Shown in pieces: positions 16,241-26,318 of a stretch of 64,000 nt of DNA. The DNA is taken from the NCBI RefSeq assembly GCF_018138145.1, contig NZ_CP073104.1:5337001-5401000 (forward strand), read 5' to 3'. The notes beneath the pieces were generated by a model, which saw only the letters and a list, made by a program, of their open reading frames with translations, was not told the origin of the DNA and searched no databases. How positions within the stretch are numbered: position 1 is the stretch's first letter; each line of letters begins with the position of its first letter. Origin of the DNA: Pseudomonas sp. SCA2728.1_7. Lineage in GTDB: Bacteria; Pseudomonadota; Gammaproteobacteria; Pseudomonadales; Pseudomonadaceae. A program made the translations under genes and the position numbers.

Positions 16241-16286
16241 GAGTTGGCCCTTGGTCTTCGGCGATATTTAGCCTCGCCGGAGTCGC

Positions 16287-17144
16287 TCAAAGCACCCCGT
16301 TCGCAATCAAAATGTTGCGAATTTGTTTTGCAGATAGCTTAGCGGTGCCGCCAGGCGTTTTGAGCGCTGAGTCAGTTGCTGTAATGATGCCGACGATCTC
16401 CCTTCGTGATCGCCCATCACTGAGCAGCCTCTTGGCGTGAGCGCAAATACTTTGATTGCGGTCTATGGCGGCCTCTCGGCGTATGGCTGCCGAGTTGTTG
16501 CCCGCTTTGCGTGCAGTCGCACTAATGCGGATCTTATCTGCTCTGCTCAAAAGCGGCGAGGCATAGACGTTCGCCAAGGTCATGTAATAGCGGGCTGTGC
16601 CCATCAAATCAGCGGCTGCCTCACGTGCTTCGATTTCCAAATGAGGCTGCTGATGACGTACTTCTGCCACAAACTCCACAAGGCCGTCTGACGGATCTGC
16701 AATCAGAGACGCTAGATTCTCAAAATTTCCCGCACACAGATCCTCGTCGAAGCCACTCAACCACCTCTCCAGTGTCTCAATGACTCGGCAGGCTCGATCA
16801 ATCGCCAGCGCGGCGATATATTGGCTTTCAGCAATAGCTGAGTTGGATGATTCCCCTATCGTCCAGTGAATGCATCGAGGTAAGTCGTCTCTGGATCGTT
16901 CAAATTGTTGGGATATGTTGTAAGAGAACCGTCTGACATTTGCCAGCACCCGGATGGACTCTTCGGACCATTCCCCATCTTTCAGATGGCTCGTCCAATG
17001 CTCTTGGCCCTCCGCTATGAGTTCAAGAGCATCATCGATGCGGTCTGCAAATTCGTCGTATAGCGTGAATCGTTCGAATTTTTCTACAACTTCCCATCCC
17101 TCAATATCAAGGGGGGCGCTCAAGTAAAATTGTCTATTCAACAT
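16287..17144 (-). CDS. island protein of unknown function with C-terminal HTH-like end
   Basis: 285 aa, mostly helical, no signal peptide or membrane helix. The C-terminal 60 residues (SICAHAKRLLSDGRSRREIVGIITATDSAL, then LSAKQIRNILIANGVL) look like a helix-turn-helix or DNA-invertase-like tail. The rest is unfamiliar. Convergent with the sugar transferase and downstream of the right iterons. It could bind the nearby repeats, but that is only positional inference. Confidence 0.6.
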   Translation of the reverse strand: MLNRQFYLSAPLDIEGWEVVEKFERFTLYDEFADRIDDALELIAEGQEHWTSHLKDGEWSEESIRVLANVRRFSYNISQQFERSRDDLPRCIHWTIGESSNSAIAESQYIAALAIDRACRVIETLERWLSGFDEDLCAGNFENLASLIADPSDGLVEFVAEVRHQQPHLEIEAREAAADLMGTARYYMTLANVYASPLLSRADKIRISATARKAGNNSAAIRREAAIDRNQSICAHAKRLLSDGRSRREIVGIITATDSALKTPGGTAKLSAKQIRNILIANGVL

Positions 17145-17402
17145 TCACCCCTCGCCCCATTTCAGCGCCCGTAAAAATGCGAGCGATCACGCCCGACATT
17201 GCTTTGAGGCCGTCACTGAGCGGAGGGCTCCCGCCGTCTCTACTGATTTCGGAACACCTTTTGTGTGCCATCGCCCATGTGTTCCAGTTGAGAGCATTCT
17301 GTGTTCCACCGTTGAAAACCATGAACTTAAAGGCTTTCAGCAGTTTCGGAACACATGGAACACGCGGAACACCGCTTTTTTGAGGGTTGGGAGTTTGCAC
17401 TG
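17145..17402. other. non-coding segment with right iteron array
   Basis: 258 bases between the 285-aa gene and the end of the integrase gene. It carries six GTGTTCC/GGAACAC iterons. A leftward open frame of 90 codons covers it but mostly reflects the repeats, so I do not call a gene. Confidence 0.55.
17251..17372. repeat. right iteron array, GGAACAC/GTGTTCC x6
   Basis: GGAACAC at 17251, then GTGTTCC at 17279 and 17301, then GGAACAC at 17348, 17357 and 17366 with a strict 9-base period. The three-copy block is the mirror image of the block at 8608-8632. The two arrays face each other across the replication and regulation genes. Confidence 0.75.
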
Positions 17403-18644
17403 TCAAATCGCCCTACCAAACTGGCACGCGACAACGTTCCCGTTCTGCAGTTTGTCCAGATGATCGGCATACCACTGCATCATGGCTGTTCGTTGCTCGA
17501 GGTACTGAGCTTTGTTGTAGACCCCTGAGATGCCCTCTTCTTTGTGAGCCAATTGCGCCTCGACATGTTCCTTTGGCCATCCGTGTTCGCGGAGCAATGT
17601 GCTCGCCGTGTGCCGTGTGCCGTGACCTACAAGACGTCCTTTGTAGCCTATGGTCGCGAATACCTTGTTAATCGTGTTCTCACTGATTGTAGGGTTCTTC
17701 GCGCCTACTCCCGGAAATAGCCAGCGGCTTCGCCCGGTTAAAGTTTGCAGCTCTTTAAGGGCGATCAATGCTTGGCGCGGAAGGGGACACACAAAGTCTC
17801 GGCGCATCTTCATCTTCGATGCAGGCGTAGTCCAAAGAGCTTTATCAAGATCAAACTCTTTCCACTCCGCTAGACGAACCATTCCCGGCCTTGAGGCTGT
17901 CCAAATGCAAAGCCATGCCGCCGTTCTGGCGGTGAGTCTGCTGGGGGTGTTCTTTAAGGCGGCGAGAAACTCGCCGAGTTCGGGCTCTAGCAAATGAGGG
18001 TGTTGTTGAGTCTTCGGTGCTTGAGCAGCGATGTCGCGTAGACGGCTACCTGGATCGTTTTCTGTCAGTCCCAATCCGATTGCTCTGCCGAAGATCTGAT
18101 TGACCCACGTCCGACATTTCTCAGCAACGTTATGCGCCTCCCGAGCTTCGAGGGAGGCCTGGAGATTTGCACAATCGGTTCGGGTTATTTCGTCCAGAGG
18201 TTTATCACCAAGCGCTGGAAGAATGTCTTTGTCGAGGTAGGTGCGGATTTTGTTGAGGGTGGAGGGAGCGAGACCTTTCTCCTCCTTTGCCTTTAGCCAA
18301 GCTTCCGCAGCTGCTCTGAAGGTTCGGGTTCGAGCGGCATCGATTGCCGCTTTTGCGGAACGCTTCTGTTCAAGAGGGTCGGCACCGCTACTGACAACCT
18401 TACGTAGATTGGCTGCTTTTTCACGGGCAAGTGCGCCGCTGACTTCTGGATAGCCGCCGAGGCCCATCCATGCCCAGTTACCCGCAGGCCGCTTGTACCT
18501 GAGTTGCCATGACTTGCCACCGTCCGGCTTGACCCGAAAATACAAGCCGTTTGCATCCAGCTCTCGATATTCCTTTGTTTCAGGCTCAAGCCCTGCAAGC
18601 GTCGTATCGGCGAGGGGGCGGCGCTTGATGTCTGCGCGTTTCAT
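17403..18644 (-). CDS. int: P4-type tyrosine integrase of the island
   Basis: 413 aa from the ATG at 18644 (MKRADIKRRPLADTTLAGLEP). The N-terminus is the arm-binding domain of P4-like integrases (YRELDANGLYFRVKPDGGKSWQLRYKRPAGNWAWMGLGGYPEVS), followed by a SAM-like core-binding region (about 105-190) and the catalytic domain with R in ASRPGMVRLAEW, H-x-x-R-H in GHGTRHTAS and the nucleophile Y in VYNKAQYLEQR. It lies directly beside tRNA-Leu, the usual target class for this family, and would catalyse integration and excision between the 2779 and 18809 repeats. A longer frame from 18740 only reads through the repeat-rich upstream region. Confidence 0.92.
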   Translation of the reverse strand: MKRADIKRRPLADTTLAGLEPETKEYRELDANGLYFRVKPDGGKSWQLRYKRPAGNWAWMGLGGYPEVSGALAREKAANLRKVVSSGADPLEQKRSAKAAIDAARTRTFRAAAEAWLKAKEEKGLAPSTLNKIRTYLDKDILPALGDKPLDEITRTDCANLQASLEAREAHNVAEKCRTWVNQIFGRAIGLGLTENDPGSRLRDIAAQAPKTQQHPHLLEPELGEFLAALKNTPSRLTARTAAWLCIWTASRPGMVRLAEWKEFDLDKALWTTPASKMKMRRDFVCPLPRQALIALKELQTLTGRSRWLFPGVGAKNPTISENTINKVFATIGYKGRLVGHGTRHTASTLLREHGWPKEHVEAQLAHKEEGISGVYNKAQYLEQRTAMMQWYADHLDKLQNGNVVACQFGRAI

Positions 18645-18647
18645 CCT

Positions 18648-18702
18648 TGTATCCCAAAGTTCGGTATTTTTCTCAGGATACAAGCAGGGATACAGGGATA
18701 CA
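18648..18702. repeat. GGGATACA motifs upstream of int, candidate arm sites (right)
   Basis: AGGATACA at 18675, GGGATACA at 18687 and 18695, and the inverted TGTATCCC at 18648-18655. The 12-base spacing of the first two equals that of the left-end pair at 2843 and 2855. Their position in front of int also allows autoregulation. Confidence 0.5.
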
Positions 18703-18743
18703 ACGGATAAGGTGAGACAGGGGTAAACAGACAGGCACAAAAA

Positions 18744-18763
18744 AACCGGCCAAGTGGCCGGTT
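18744..18763 (-). terminator. present-day terminator of tRNA-Leu
   Basis: AACCGGCC, loop AAGT, GGCCGGTT, followed on the minus strand by a run of T. It lies about 45 bases past the tRNA 3' end on the island side, so the element supplies a new terminator to its target gene. Confidence 0.75.
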
Positions 18764-18808
18764 TCTTTGGGTCTGAGAGTCTGTTAAAGACTTTCAGATA
18801 CTGCTATA

Positions 18809-18830
18809 TGGTGCCCCGAGGGAGACTCGA
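18809..18830. repeat. right attachment-site repeat inside tRNA-Leu
   Basis: 22 bases of the tRNA 3' end that reappear, minus one C, at 2779-2799. Together they delimit the 16-kb island. Confidence 0.8.
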
Positions 18831-18893
18831 ACTCCCACTCCTTTCGAAAACGGATTTTGAATCCGCCGCGTCTACCAATTCCGCCATCAGGGC
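18809..18893 (-). tRNA. tRNA-Leu (anticodon CAA)
   Basis: 85 bases on the minus strand with encoded CCA (18809-18811). Acceptor GCCCTGA pairs with TCGGGGC (one G-T pair); the D region is GGCGGAATTGGTAGACGC; the anticodon arm GCGGA-TTCAAAA-TCCGT gives CAA, which reads UUG; a leucine-type long variable arm follows, then GTTCGAGTC. The island uses its 3' end as attachment site and restores the full sequence. Confidence 0.95.
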
Positions 18894-19000
18894 TCAATGG
18901 CGGCGAAGTATAGAGATGAGATTACCGTCGGTCAATCAGGTACATAGAGAATTTTCGATATTTCCGCTAGACTTTCCGGCCCTGCTAGACGAACTCCATC

Positions 19001-21195
<2,195 letters not shown>

Positions 21196-21238
21196 GTTTT
21201 CTGACCCCAAGATTCAACATTTGCAACTGGAGTGCTAA

Positions 21239-21577
21239 ATGAGCTTTTTTATCTCTAACGCCATGGCTGACGCGGCTGCACCGGCTGCTGCCGGCCCAAT
21301 GGGCGGCGGTTTCGAGTGGATTTTCCTGGTCGGCTTCCTGGTCATCTTCTACCTGATGATCTGGCGTCCACAGGCCAAGCGCGCCAAAGAGCAGAAGAAC
21401 CTGCTGAGCAGCCTGCAGAAAGGCGACGAAGTTGTGACCACCGGCGGTATCGCTGGCAAGATCACCAAAGTGGCTGATGACTTCGTGGTCCTGGAAGTTT
21501 CCGACACCGTGGAAATGAAGTTCCAGAAAGGCGCCATCGCCGCCACGCTGCCAAAAGGCACGCTGAAAGCGATCTGA
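21239..21577 (+). CDS. yajC: preprotein translocase accessory subunit YajC
   Basis: 112 aa. One membrane helix (FEWIFLVGFLVIFYLMIWRPQAKR) followed by a small cytoplasmic domain (LQKGDEVVTTGGIAGKITKV). YajC binds the SecDF complex and membrane partners of the Sec translocon. Ribosome site GGAG seven bases before the ATG. Lies between tgt and secD in the conserved order. Confidence 0.96.
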   Translation: MSFFISNAMADAAAPAAAGPMGGGFEWIFLVGFLVIFYLMIWRPQAKRAKEQKNLLSSLQKGDEVVTTGGIAGKITKVADDFVVLEVSDTVEMKFQKGAIAATLPKGTLKAI

Positions 21578-21600
21578 AGCAACAACTTCTACTCAATCGA

Positions 21601-21621
21601 CGGGGCGCGCAAGGCGCCCCG
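21601..21621 (+). other. GC hairpin between yajC and secD
   Basis: CGGGGCG and CGCCCCG can form a 7-bp stem. Without a T-run it is more likely an mRNA processing or stability element than a terminator. Confidence 0.4.
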
Positions 21622-21641
21622 CGTTCATAACGGGCGGCGTG

Positions 21642-23510
21642 ATGCTGAACAAATATCCTCTGTGGAAATACATTCTGATCCTGGCGGTGCTGGCGATCGG
21701 TCTGATTTATTCCGCTCCGAATCTATACCCCGATGACCCGGCCATTCAGGTCAGCGGTGCAAGCACTGCGCTGCAAGTCAATCAGGCTGATCTGGATCGT
21801 GTGAGCACTGCGCTCAAGGAGTCCGGGATCAACGTCAAGGCAGCCACGCTGGCCGCCAACGGCAAGGGCGGTCTGATCCGTCTGAGCAAGGCTGAAGATC
21901 AGCTGCCGGCCAAAGACGTTGTGCGCAAGGCGTTGGGTGATGACTACGTCGTCGCGCTGAACCTGGCACAGACCACCCCGCAATGGCTGCGCAATCTGGG
22001 CGCGCACCCGATGAAGCTGGGTCTGGACTTGTCCGGTGGTGTGCACTTCCTGCTGGAAGTGGACATGGACAAAGCCCTCGATGCACGCCTGAAAGTCTAC
22101 GAAGGCGACGTCAAGAGCCTGCTGCGTAAAGAGAAGCTGCGCTATCGCAGTCTGCCGCAACTGGGCGGTGCCATTCAGTTGGGCTTCAGCGATGAAGATT
22201 CCCGCGAACAGGCCCGTGCACTGATCCGCAAGAACTTCAACGATTTCGACATTGTTCCGGCCGACCTCAATGGTCAACCGGTGCTGCGTCTGGCGATGAC
22301 CCCGGCAAAGCTGGCGGAAATCCGTGAATACTCCATCAAGCAGAACTTGACCACGGTACGTAACCGCGTCAACGAGCTGGGTGTTGCCGAACCGATCGTT
22401 CAGCGTCAGGGCGCCAACCGCATCGTGGTTGAGCTGCCGGGCGTGCAGGACACTGCCGAAGCCAAGCGTATTCTCGGCAAGACGGCCAACCTTGAGTTCC
22501 GTCTGGCTGCTGAGCCGGGTGCTTCGAAAGCCACCTCCGAAACCTTCGAGTTCCGTGAAGGCAATCGTCCGCCAGCACAGATCGAGCGTGGTCTGATCAT
22601 CACCGGTGACCAGGTTACCGACGCCAAGGCCGGTTTCGGCGAGCACGGCACGCCTGAAGTGAACATCCGTCTGGATGGTCATGGTGGTGAGCTGATGAGC
22701 CGCGCTACTCGTTCGAACGTTGGTCGCAGCATGGCGGTGATCTTCATCGAACAGCGTCCGATCACCACTTACACCAAGCAAGTGGTCGATGGCGTCGAGA
22801 AAGACGTTGCGGTGCAAACGTTCAAGGAAGAGAAGAAGATCATCAGCCTGGCGACCATTCAGTCGCCGCTGGGTGCTCAGTTCCGCATCACTGGCCTGAA
22901 CGGTCAGGGCGAGTCGTCCGAGCTGGCGCTGCTGCTGCGTGCCGGTGGTCTGGCCGCACCGATGTACTTCGCTGAAGAGCGCACCATCGGCCCGAGCCTG
23001 GGTGCTGACAACATCACCAAAGGTATCGATGCGTCGCTGTGGGGCATGCTGTTCGTGTCGCTGTTCATCATCGCCATCTACCGCTTCTTCGGCATCATCG
23101 CCACCGTCGCTCTGGCGGTGAACATGGTGCTGCTGCTGGCCCTGATGTCGCTGCTGGGTGCAACGCTGACCCTGCCGGGTATCGCCGGTATCGTATTGAC
23201 CATGGGTATGGCGGTCGACGCCAACGTGCTGATCTTCTCGCGGATTCGTGAAGAGATCGCCGCCGGCATGACCGTGCAGCGTGCAATCAACGAGGGCTTC
23301 GGCCGGGCATTCACTGCGATTCTCGACGCCAACCTGACTACGTTGTTGGTCGGCGGGATTCTCTTTGCCATGGGCACCGGCCCGGTCAAAGGTTTCGCAG
23401 TGACCATGTCCCTCGGGATCTTTACCTCGATGTTCACGGCCATCATGGTGACCCGCGCAATGGTCAACCTGATCTTCGGCGGACGTGACTTCAAGAAGTT
23501 GTGGATTTAA
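21642..23510 (+). CDS. secD: Sec translocase subunit SecD
   Basis: 622 aa from the ATG at 21642 (MLNKYPLWKYILIL); a GTG directly before it is possible. An N-terminal membrane helix, a large periplasmic region (about 35-440) with GLDLSGGVHFLLEVD and the P1 head, then five C-terminal helices with LTLPGIAGIVLTMGMAVDANVLIFSRIREE, the RND-type proton-relay segment. With SecF it uses the proton motive force to pull exported chains out of SecYEG. secF follows after nine bases. Confidence 0.97.
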   Translation: MLNKYPLWKYILILAVLAIGLIYSAPNLYPDDPAIQVSGASTALQVNQADLDRVSTALKESGINVKAATLAANGKGGLIRLSKAEDQLPAKDVVRKALGDDYVVALNLAQTTPQWLRNLGAHPMKLGLDLSGGVHFLLEVDMDKALDARLKVYEGDVKSLLRKEKLRYRSLPQLGGAIQLGFSDEDSREQARALIRKNFNDFDIVPADLNGQPVLRLAMTPAKLAEIREYSIKQNLTTVRNRVNELGVAEPIVQRQGANRIVVELPGVQDTAEAKRILGKTANLEFRLAAEPGASKATSETFEFREGNRPPAQIERGLIITGDQVTDAKAGFGEHGTPEVNIRLDGHGGELMSRATRSNVGRSMAVIFIEQRPITTYTKQVVDGVEKDVAVQTFKEEKKIISLATIQSPLGAQFRITGLNGQGESSELALLLRAGGLAAPMYFAEERTIGPSLGADNITKGIDASLWGMLFVSLFIIAIYRFFGIIATVALAVNMVLLLALMSLLGATLTLPGIAGIVLTMGMAVDANVLIFSRIREEIAAGMTVQRAINEGFGRAFTAILDANLTTLLVGGILFAMGTGPVKGFAVTMSLGIFTSMFTAIMVTRAMVNLIFGGRDFKKLWI

Positions 23511-23519
23511 GGGGCTGCC

Positions 23520-24434
23520 ATGTTACGTACAATCAACTTCATGGGCGTTCGCAACTTCGCGTTCGGCGTCACAGTGTTTCTCACGTTGCTGGCTATGTTC
23601 AGTGTCGTGACCAAGGGTATGAACTGGGGCCTGGACTTCACTGGCGGTACGCTCATCGAGCTGACCTACGAGCGTCCGGCGGATGTCACCAAGGTGCGTG
23701 AAGAGCTGGTGACTTCGGGTTATCACGAAGCCATCGTGCAGAGCTTTGGTGCAACCACCGATTTGCTGGTGCGCATGCCGGGTGAAGACCCGCAGTTGGG
23801 CCATCAGGTCGCGCAAGCGCTGCAGAAACTCGGCGGTGACAACCCGGCGACGGTCAAGCGTGTCGAGTTCGTCGGCCCACAGGTCGGTGAAGAGCTGCGC
23901 GACCAGGGCGGCCTCGGCATGCTGCTGGCGCTCGGCGGCATCCTGATCTACCTGGCGTTCCGCTTTCAGTGGAAATTCGCGGTCGGCGCCATCGTTTCGC
24001 TGATTCACGACGTGATCGTAACCATCGGTATCCTGTCGTACTTCCAGATCACTTTCGATCTGACCGTACTGGCGGCGGTGCTGGCGATCATCGGTTACTC
24101 GCTGAACGACACCATCGTGGTATTCGACCGGGTTCGTGAGAACTTCCGTGTCCTGCGCAAGGCAACGCTGATCGAGAACATCAACATCTCGACCACGCAG
24201 ACCCTTCTGCGCACCATGGCGACGTCGATCTCCACGTTGCTGGCGATCGCGGCACTGCTGTTCTTCGGCGGTGACAACCTGTTCGGCTTCTCGATCGCGC
24301 TGTTTATCGGTGTTCTGGCGGGTACTTATTCGTCGATCTACATCGCTAACGTGGTGCTGATCTGGCTGAACCTGACTACCGAGGATCTGATTCCTCCGGC
24401 CAACACCGAGAAGGAAGTCGACGACCGTCCATAA
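23520..24434 (+). CDS. secF: Sec translocase subunit SecF
   Basis: 304 aa. Six membrane helices and a short periplasmic loop; GLDFTGGTLIELTYERP near the N-terminus and LAVLAIIGYSLNDTIVVFDRVREN in the conserved transmembrane block. Forms the SecDF complex. Nine bases after secD and closed by a strong terminator. Confidence 0.97.
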   Translation: MLRTINFMGVRNFAFGVTVFLTLLAMFSVVTKGMNWGLDFTGGTLIELTYERPADVTKVREELVTSGYHEAIVQSFGATTDLLVRMPGEDPQLGHQVAQALQKLGGDNPATVKRVEFVGPQVGEELRDQGGLGMLLALGGILIYLAFRFQWKFAVGAIVSLIHDVIVTIGILSYFQITFDLTVLAAVLAIIGYSLNDTIVVFDRVRENFRVLRKATLIENINISTTQTLLRTMATSISTLLAIAALLFFGGDNLFGFSIALFIGVLAGTYSSIYIANVVLIWLNLTTEDLIPPANTEKEVDDRP

Positions 24435-24466
24435 CGGCCATCGTTTTCCCGGCTGTCAGCCCAAGA

Positions 24467-24491
24467 AAGGCGCGAGTTGAACTCGCGCCTT
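24467..24491 (+). terminator. terminator after secF
   Basis: AAGGCGCGAG, loop TTGAA, CTCGCGCCTT, then T-run. Ends the queA-secF transcription unit. Confidence 0.9.
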
Positions 24492-24555
24492 TTTTTATGC
24501 TCCAAGGCTGGGAGAAGCGCGGGCGCGTCCCGTATGTGATGGTCAGGAGGTTCAT

Positions 24556-25104
24556 GTGAACAAGTCGTTGCTGGTTGGTGCGGTATTGGGTGCTGTCGGT
24601 GTGACTGCCGGGGGTGCTGTTGCCACCTACAGCCTGGTTAAAAGCGGCCCTGAGTATGCGCAAGTATTGGCCGTTGAACCGGTTAAAACACAGATCAAGA
24701 CTCCACGTGAAGTGTGCAAGGACGTGACAGTGACGCGTCAGGCACCGGTAAAGGATCAGCATCAGATTGCCGGTACCGTCGTCGGTGCGCTGGCAGGTGG
24801 TTTGCTGGGTAATCAGATTGGCGGCGGCACCGGCAAGAAGATTGCCACGGTCGCCGGTGCGGTCGGTGGCGGTTATGCGGGTAACAAGGTGCAGGAAGGC
24901 ATGCAAGAGCGTGACACCTACACCACCACGCAAACCCGCTGCAACACGGTCAATGACATCAGCGACAAGGTCGTCGGTTACGATGTGCGTTACTCGCTCG
25001 ATGGCAAGGAAGGCAAAGTGCGGATGGATCGCGATCCGGGCAACCAGATTCCGGTCGACAAGGAAGGCAAGCTGATTCTGTCGCAGAATGAGCCGGGTCA
25101 GTAA
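24556..25104 (+). CDS. glycine-zipper 2TM-domain envelope protein
   Basis: 182 aa from a GTG with AGGAGG six bases upstream (the nearby ATG runs straight into TGA). The N-terminal hydrophobic segment (LLVGAVLGAVGVTAGGAVATYSL) is an anchor or signal; the centre IAGTVVGALAGGLLGNQIGGGTGKKIATVAGAVGGGYAGNKVQ is a glycine zipper of the SlyB/YMGG-like family. Probably in the envelope with a periplasmic C-terminal domain. Precise role unknown; such proteins are linked to outer-membrane integrity. Confidence 0.8.
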   Translation: MNKSLLVGAVLGAVGVTAGGAVATYSLVKSGPEYAQVLAVEPVKTQIKTPREVCKDVTVTRQAPVKDQHQIAGTVVGALAGGLLGNQIGGGTGKKIATVAGAVGGGYAGNKVQEGMQERDTYTTTQTRCNTVNDISDKVVGYDVRYSLDGKEGKVRMDRDPGNQIPVDKEGKLILSQNEPGQ

Positions 25105-25124
25105 GTACCGACTGTTCTAACAGG

Positions 25125-25147
25125 AAGCACCCTGCGGGGTGCTTTTT
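25125..25147 (+). terminator. terminator after glycine-zipper gene
   Basis: AAGCACCC, loop TGCG, GGGTGCTT, then T7. Confidence 0.85.
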
Positions 25148-25182
25148 TTGTGCCCGCGATTTAAGCAGCACAGCAAATCCCC

Positions 25183-25272
25183 TGTAGGAGTGAGCCTGCT
25201 CGCGATAGCTATTTATCATTCAATACAGGTGGTGGCTGATACACCGCTATCGCGAGCAGGCTCACTCCTACA
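25183..25272. repeat. REP pair (GTAGGAGTGAGCC type)
   Basis: Two inverted copies (25183-25209 and 25246-25272) of the Pseudomonas REP core GTAGGAGTGAGCCTGCTCGCGAT around a 36-base spacer. Confidence 0.85.
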
Positions 25273-25310
25273 TTGGTCCGGTGGTGTGGCGGGTGACGAA
25301 TTCCAGGCAT

Positions 25311-25339
25311 AAAAAAAGCACCCCGAAGGATGCTTTTTT
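25311..25339 (-). terminator. terminator after suhB, possibly bidirectional
   Basis: A-run, AAGCACC/GGATGCTT imperfect stem, T-run. Lies just beyond the suhB stop. Confidence 0.7.
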
Positions 25340-25354
25340 CGTTTCGCGTGAAGC

Positions 25355-26173
25355 TTAGCGCTTCAGCGAGGCCGGCAGGTGCGGCTGGATCGCCGTCAGA
25401 ACTGCCTTGAAGCATTTGGTGTTGCCGGCAACGATGTGGCCTTTTTCAAGGAAGTCGTGACCGCCGGTAAAGTCGCTCACCAAGCCGCCAGCTTCTTGAA
25501 TCAGCAGGGCGCCTGCAGCCATGTCCCACTCGGACAGACCCGATTCCCAGAACGCGTCGAAACGACCGGCAGCCACATAAGCCAGGTCCAGGCTTGCCGA
25601 ACCGGCGCGGCGGATGCCGGCAGTCTGGCCAACCAGAGCGCGGAACATGCCCAGGTAGTTGTCGAGGTTGTCCATCTGGTCATCGCGGAACGGGAAGCCG
25701 GTACCCAGCAGGGCGCCGTCGAGGCTGGTGCGACCGCTGACGCGCAGACGACGACCGTTCAGTTGGGCGCCGCGACCACGGCTGGCGGTGAATTCTTCCT
25801 GACGAACCGGGTCCAGAACCACTGCGTGTTCCAGGCGGCCACGGTATTTGCAGGCGATGCTGACAGCGAAGTGCGGAATGCCGCGCAGGAAGTTGGTGGT
25901 GCCGTCCAGTGGATCGATGATCCACAGGTACTCTTCGCCTTCGATGCCGGTACCGGCGTGCAGGCCAGTCTCTTCACCGCGGATGGAGTGGTTAGGGTAA
26001 GCCTTGCGCAGTGCGTCGATGATTTTCTGTTCAGCGGCGCGATCGACCTCGGATACATAATCCTTGGCGTCTTTTTCGTCGACCTTGATGGTATCCAGGC
26101 GCTCGATGGAGCGGAAGATCAGTTCACTGGCGCTGCGGGCGGCGCGCAGCGCGATATTCAGCATGGGCTGCAT
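25355..26173 (-). CDS. suhB: inositol-1-monophosphatase family protein SuhB
   Basis: 272 aa. Metal-dependent phosphatase of the IMPase family: metal-site motif WIIDPLDGTTNFLRG, ETG upstream (IRGEETG) and the second motif SEWDMAAGALLIQEAGG. SuhB also works with NusA in rRNA antitermination in enterobacteria and as a virulence regulator in P. aeruginosa. Divergent from trmJ as in other pseudomonads. Start MQPMLNIALRAARSA agrees with family length. Confidence 0.95.
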   Translation of the reverse strand: MQPMLNIALRAARSASELIFRSIERLDTIKVDEKDAKDYVSEVDRAAEQKIIDALRKAYPNHSIRGEETGLHAGTGIEGEEYLWIIDPLDGTTNFLRGIPHFAVSIACKYRGRLEHAVVLDPVRQEEFTASRGRGAQLNGRRLRVSGRTSLDGALLGTGFPFRDDQMDNLDNYLGMFRALVGQTAGIRRAGSASLDLAYVAAGRFDAFWESGLSEWDMAAGALLIQEAGGLVSDFTGGHDFLEKGHIVAGNTKCFKAVLTAIQPHLPASLKR

Positions 26174-26318
26174 GGATGTGTCACCTAAGGTTGTTAAAGA
26201 AAGCCGCGCATTCTATCAGAACTTTTCTTCAGGTGAAGGACGCTGTTCGCTTTCATAGCTTAACGGTAGGCTGTTCTGTAAGATTTGCACCCCTTTCCTG
26301 TGTCCGAGAGCGCCTCCC

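Noticed and set aside
17134..17406. 90-codon leftward frame over the right iterons
   Set aside because: Its sequence mostly translates the GGAACAC repeats, it overlaps the start of the 285-aa gene, and it has no domain features.
2779..18830. Intact prophage
   Set aside because: No structural, packaging or lysis genes were found in the 16 kb.
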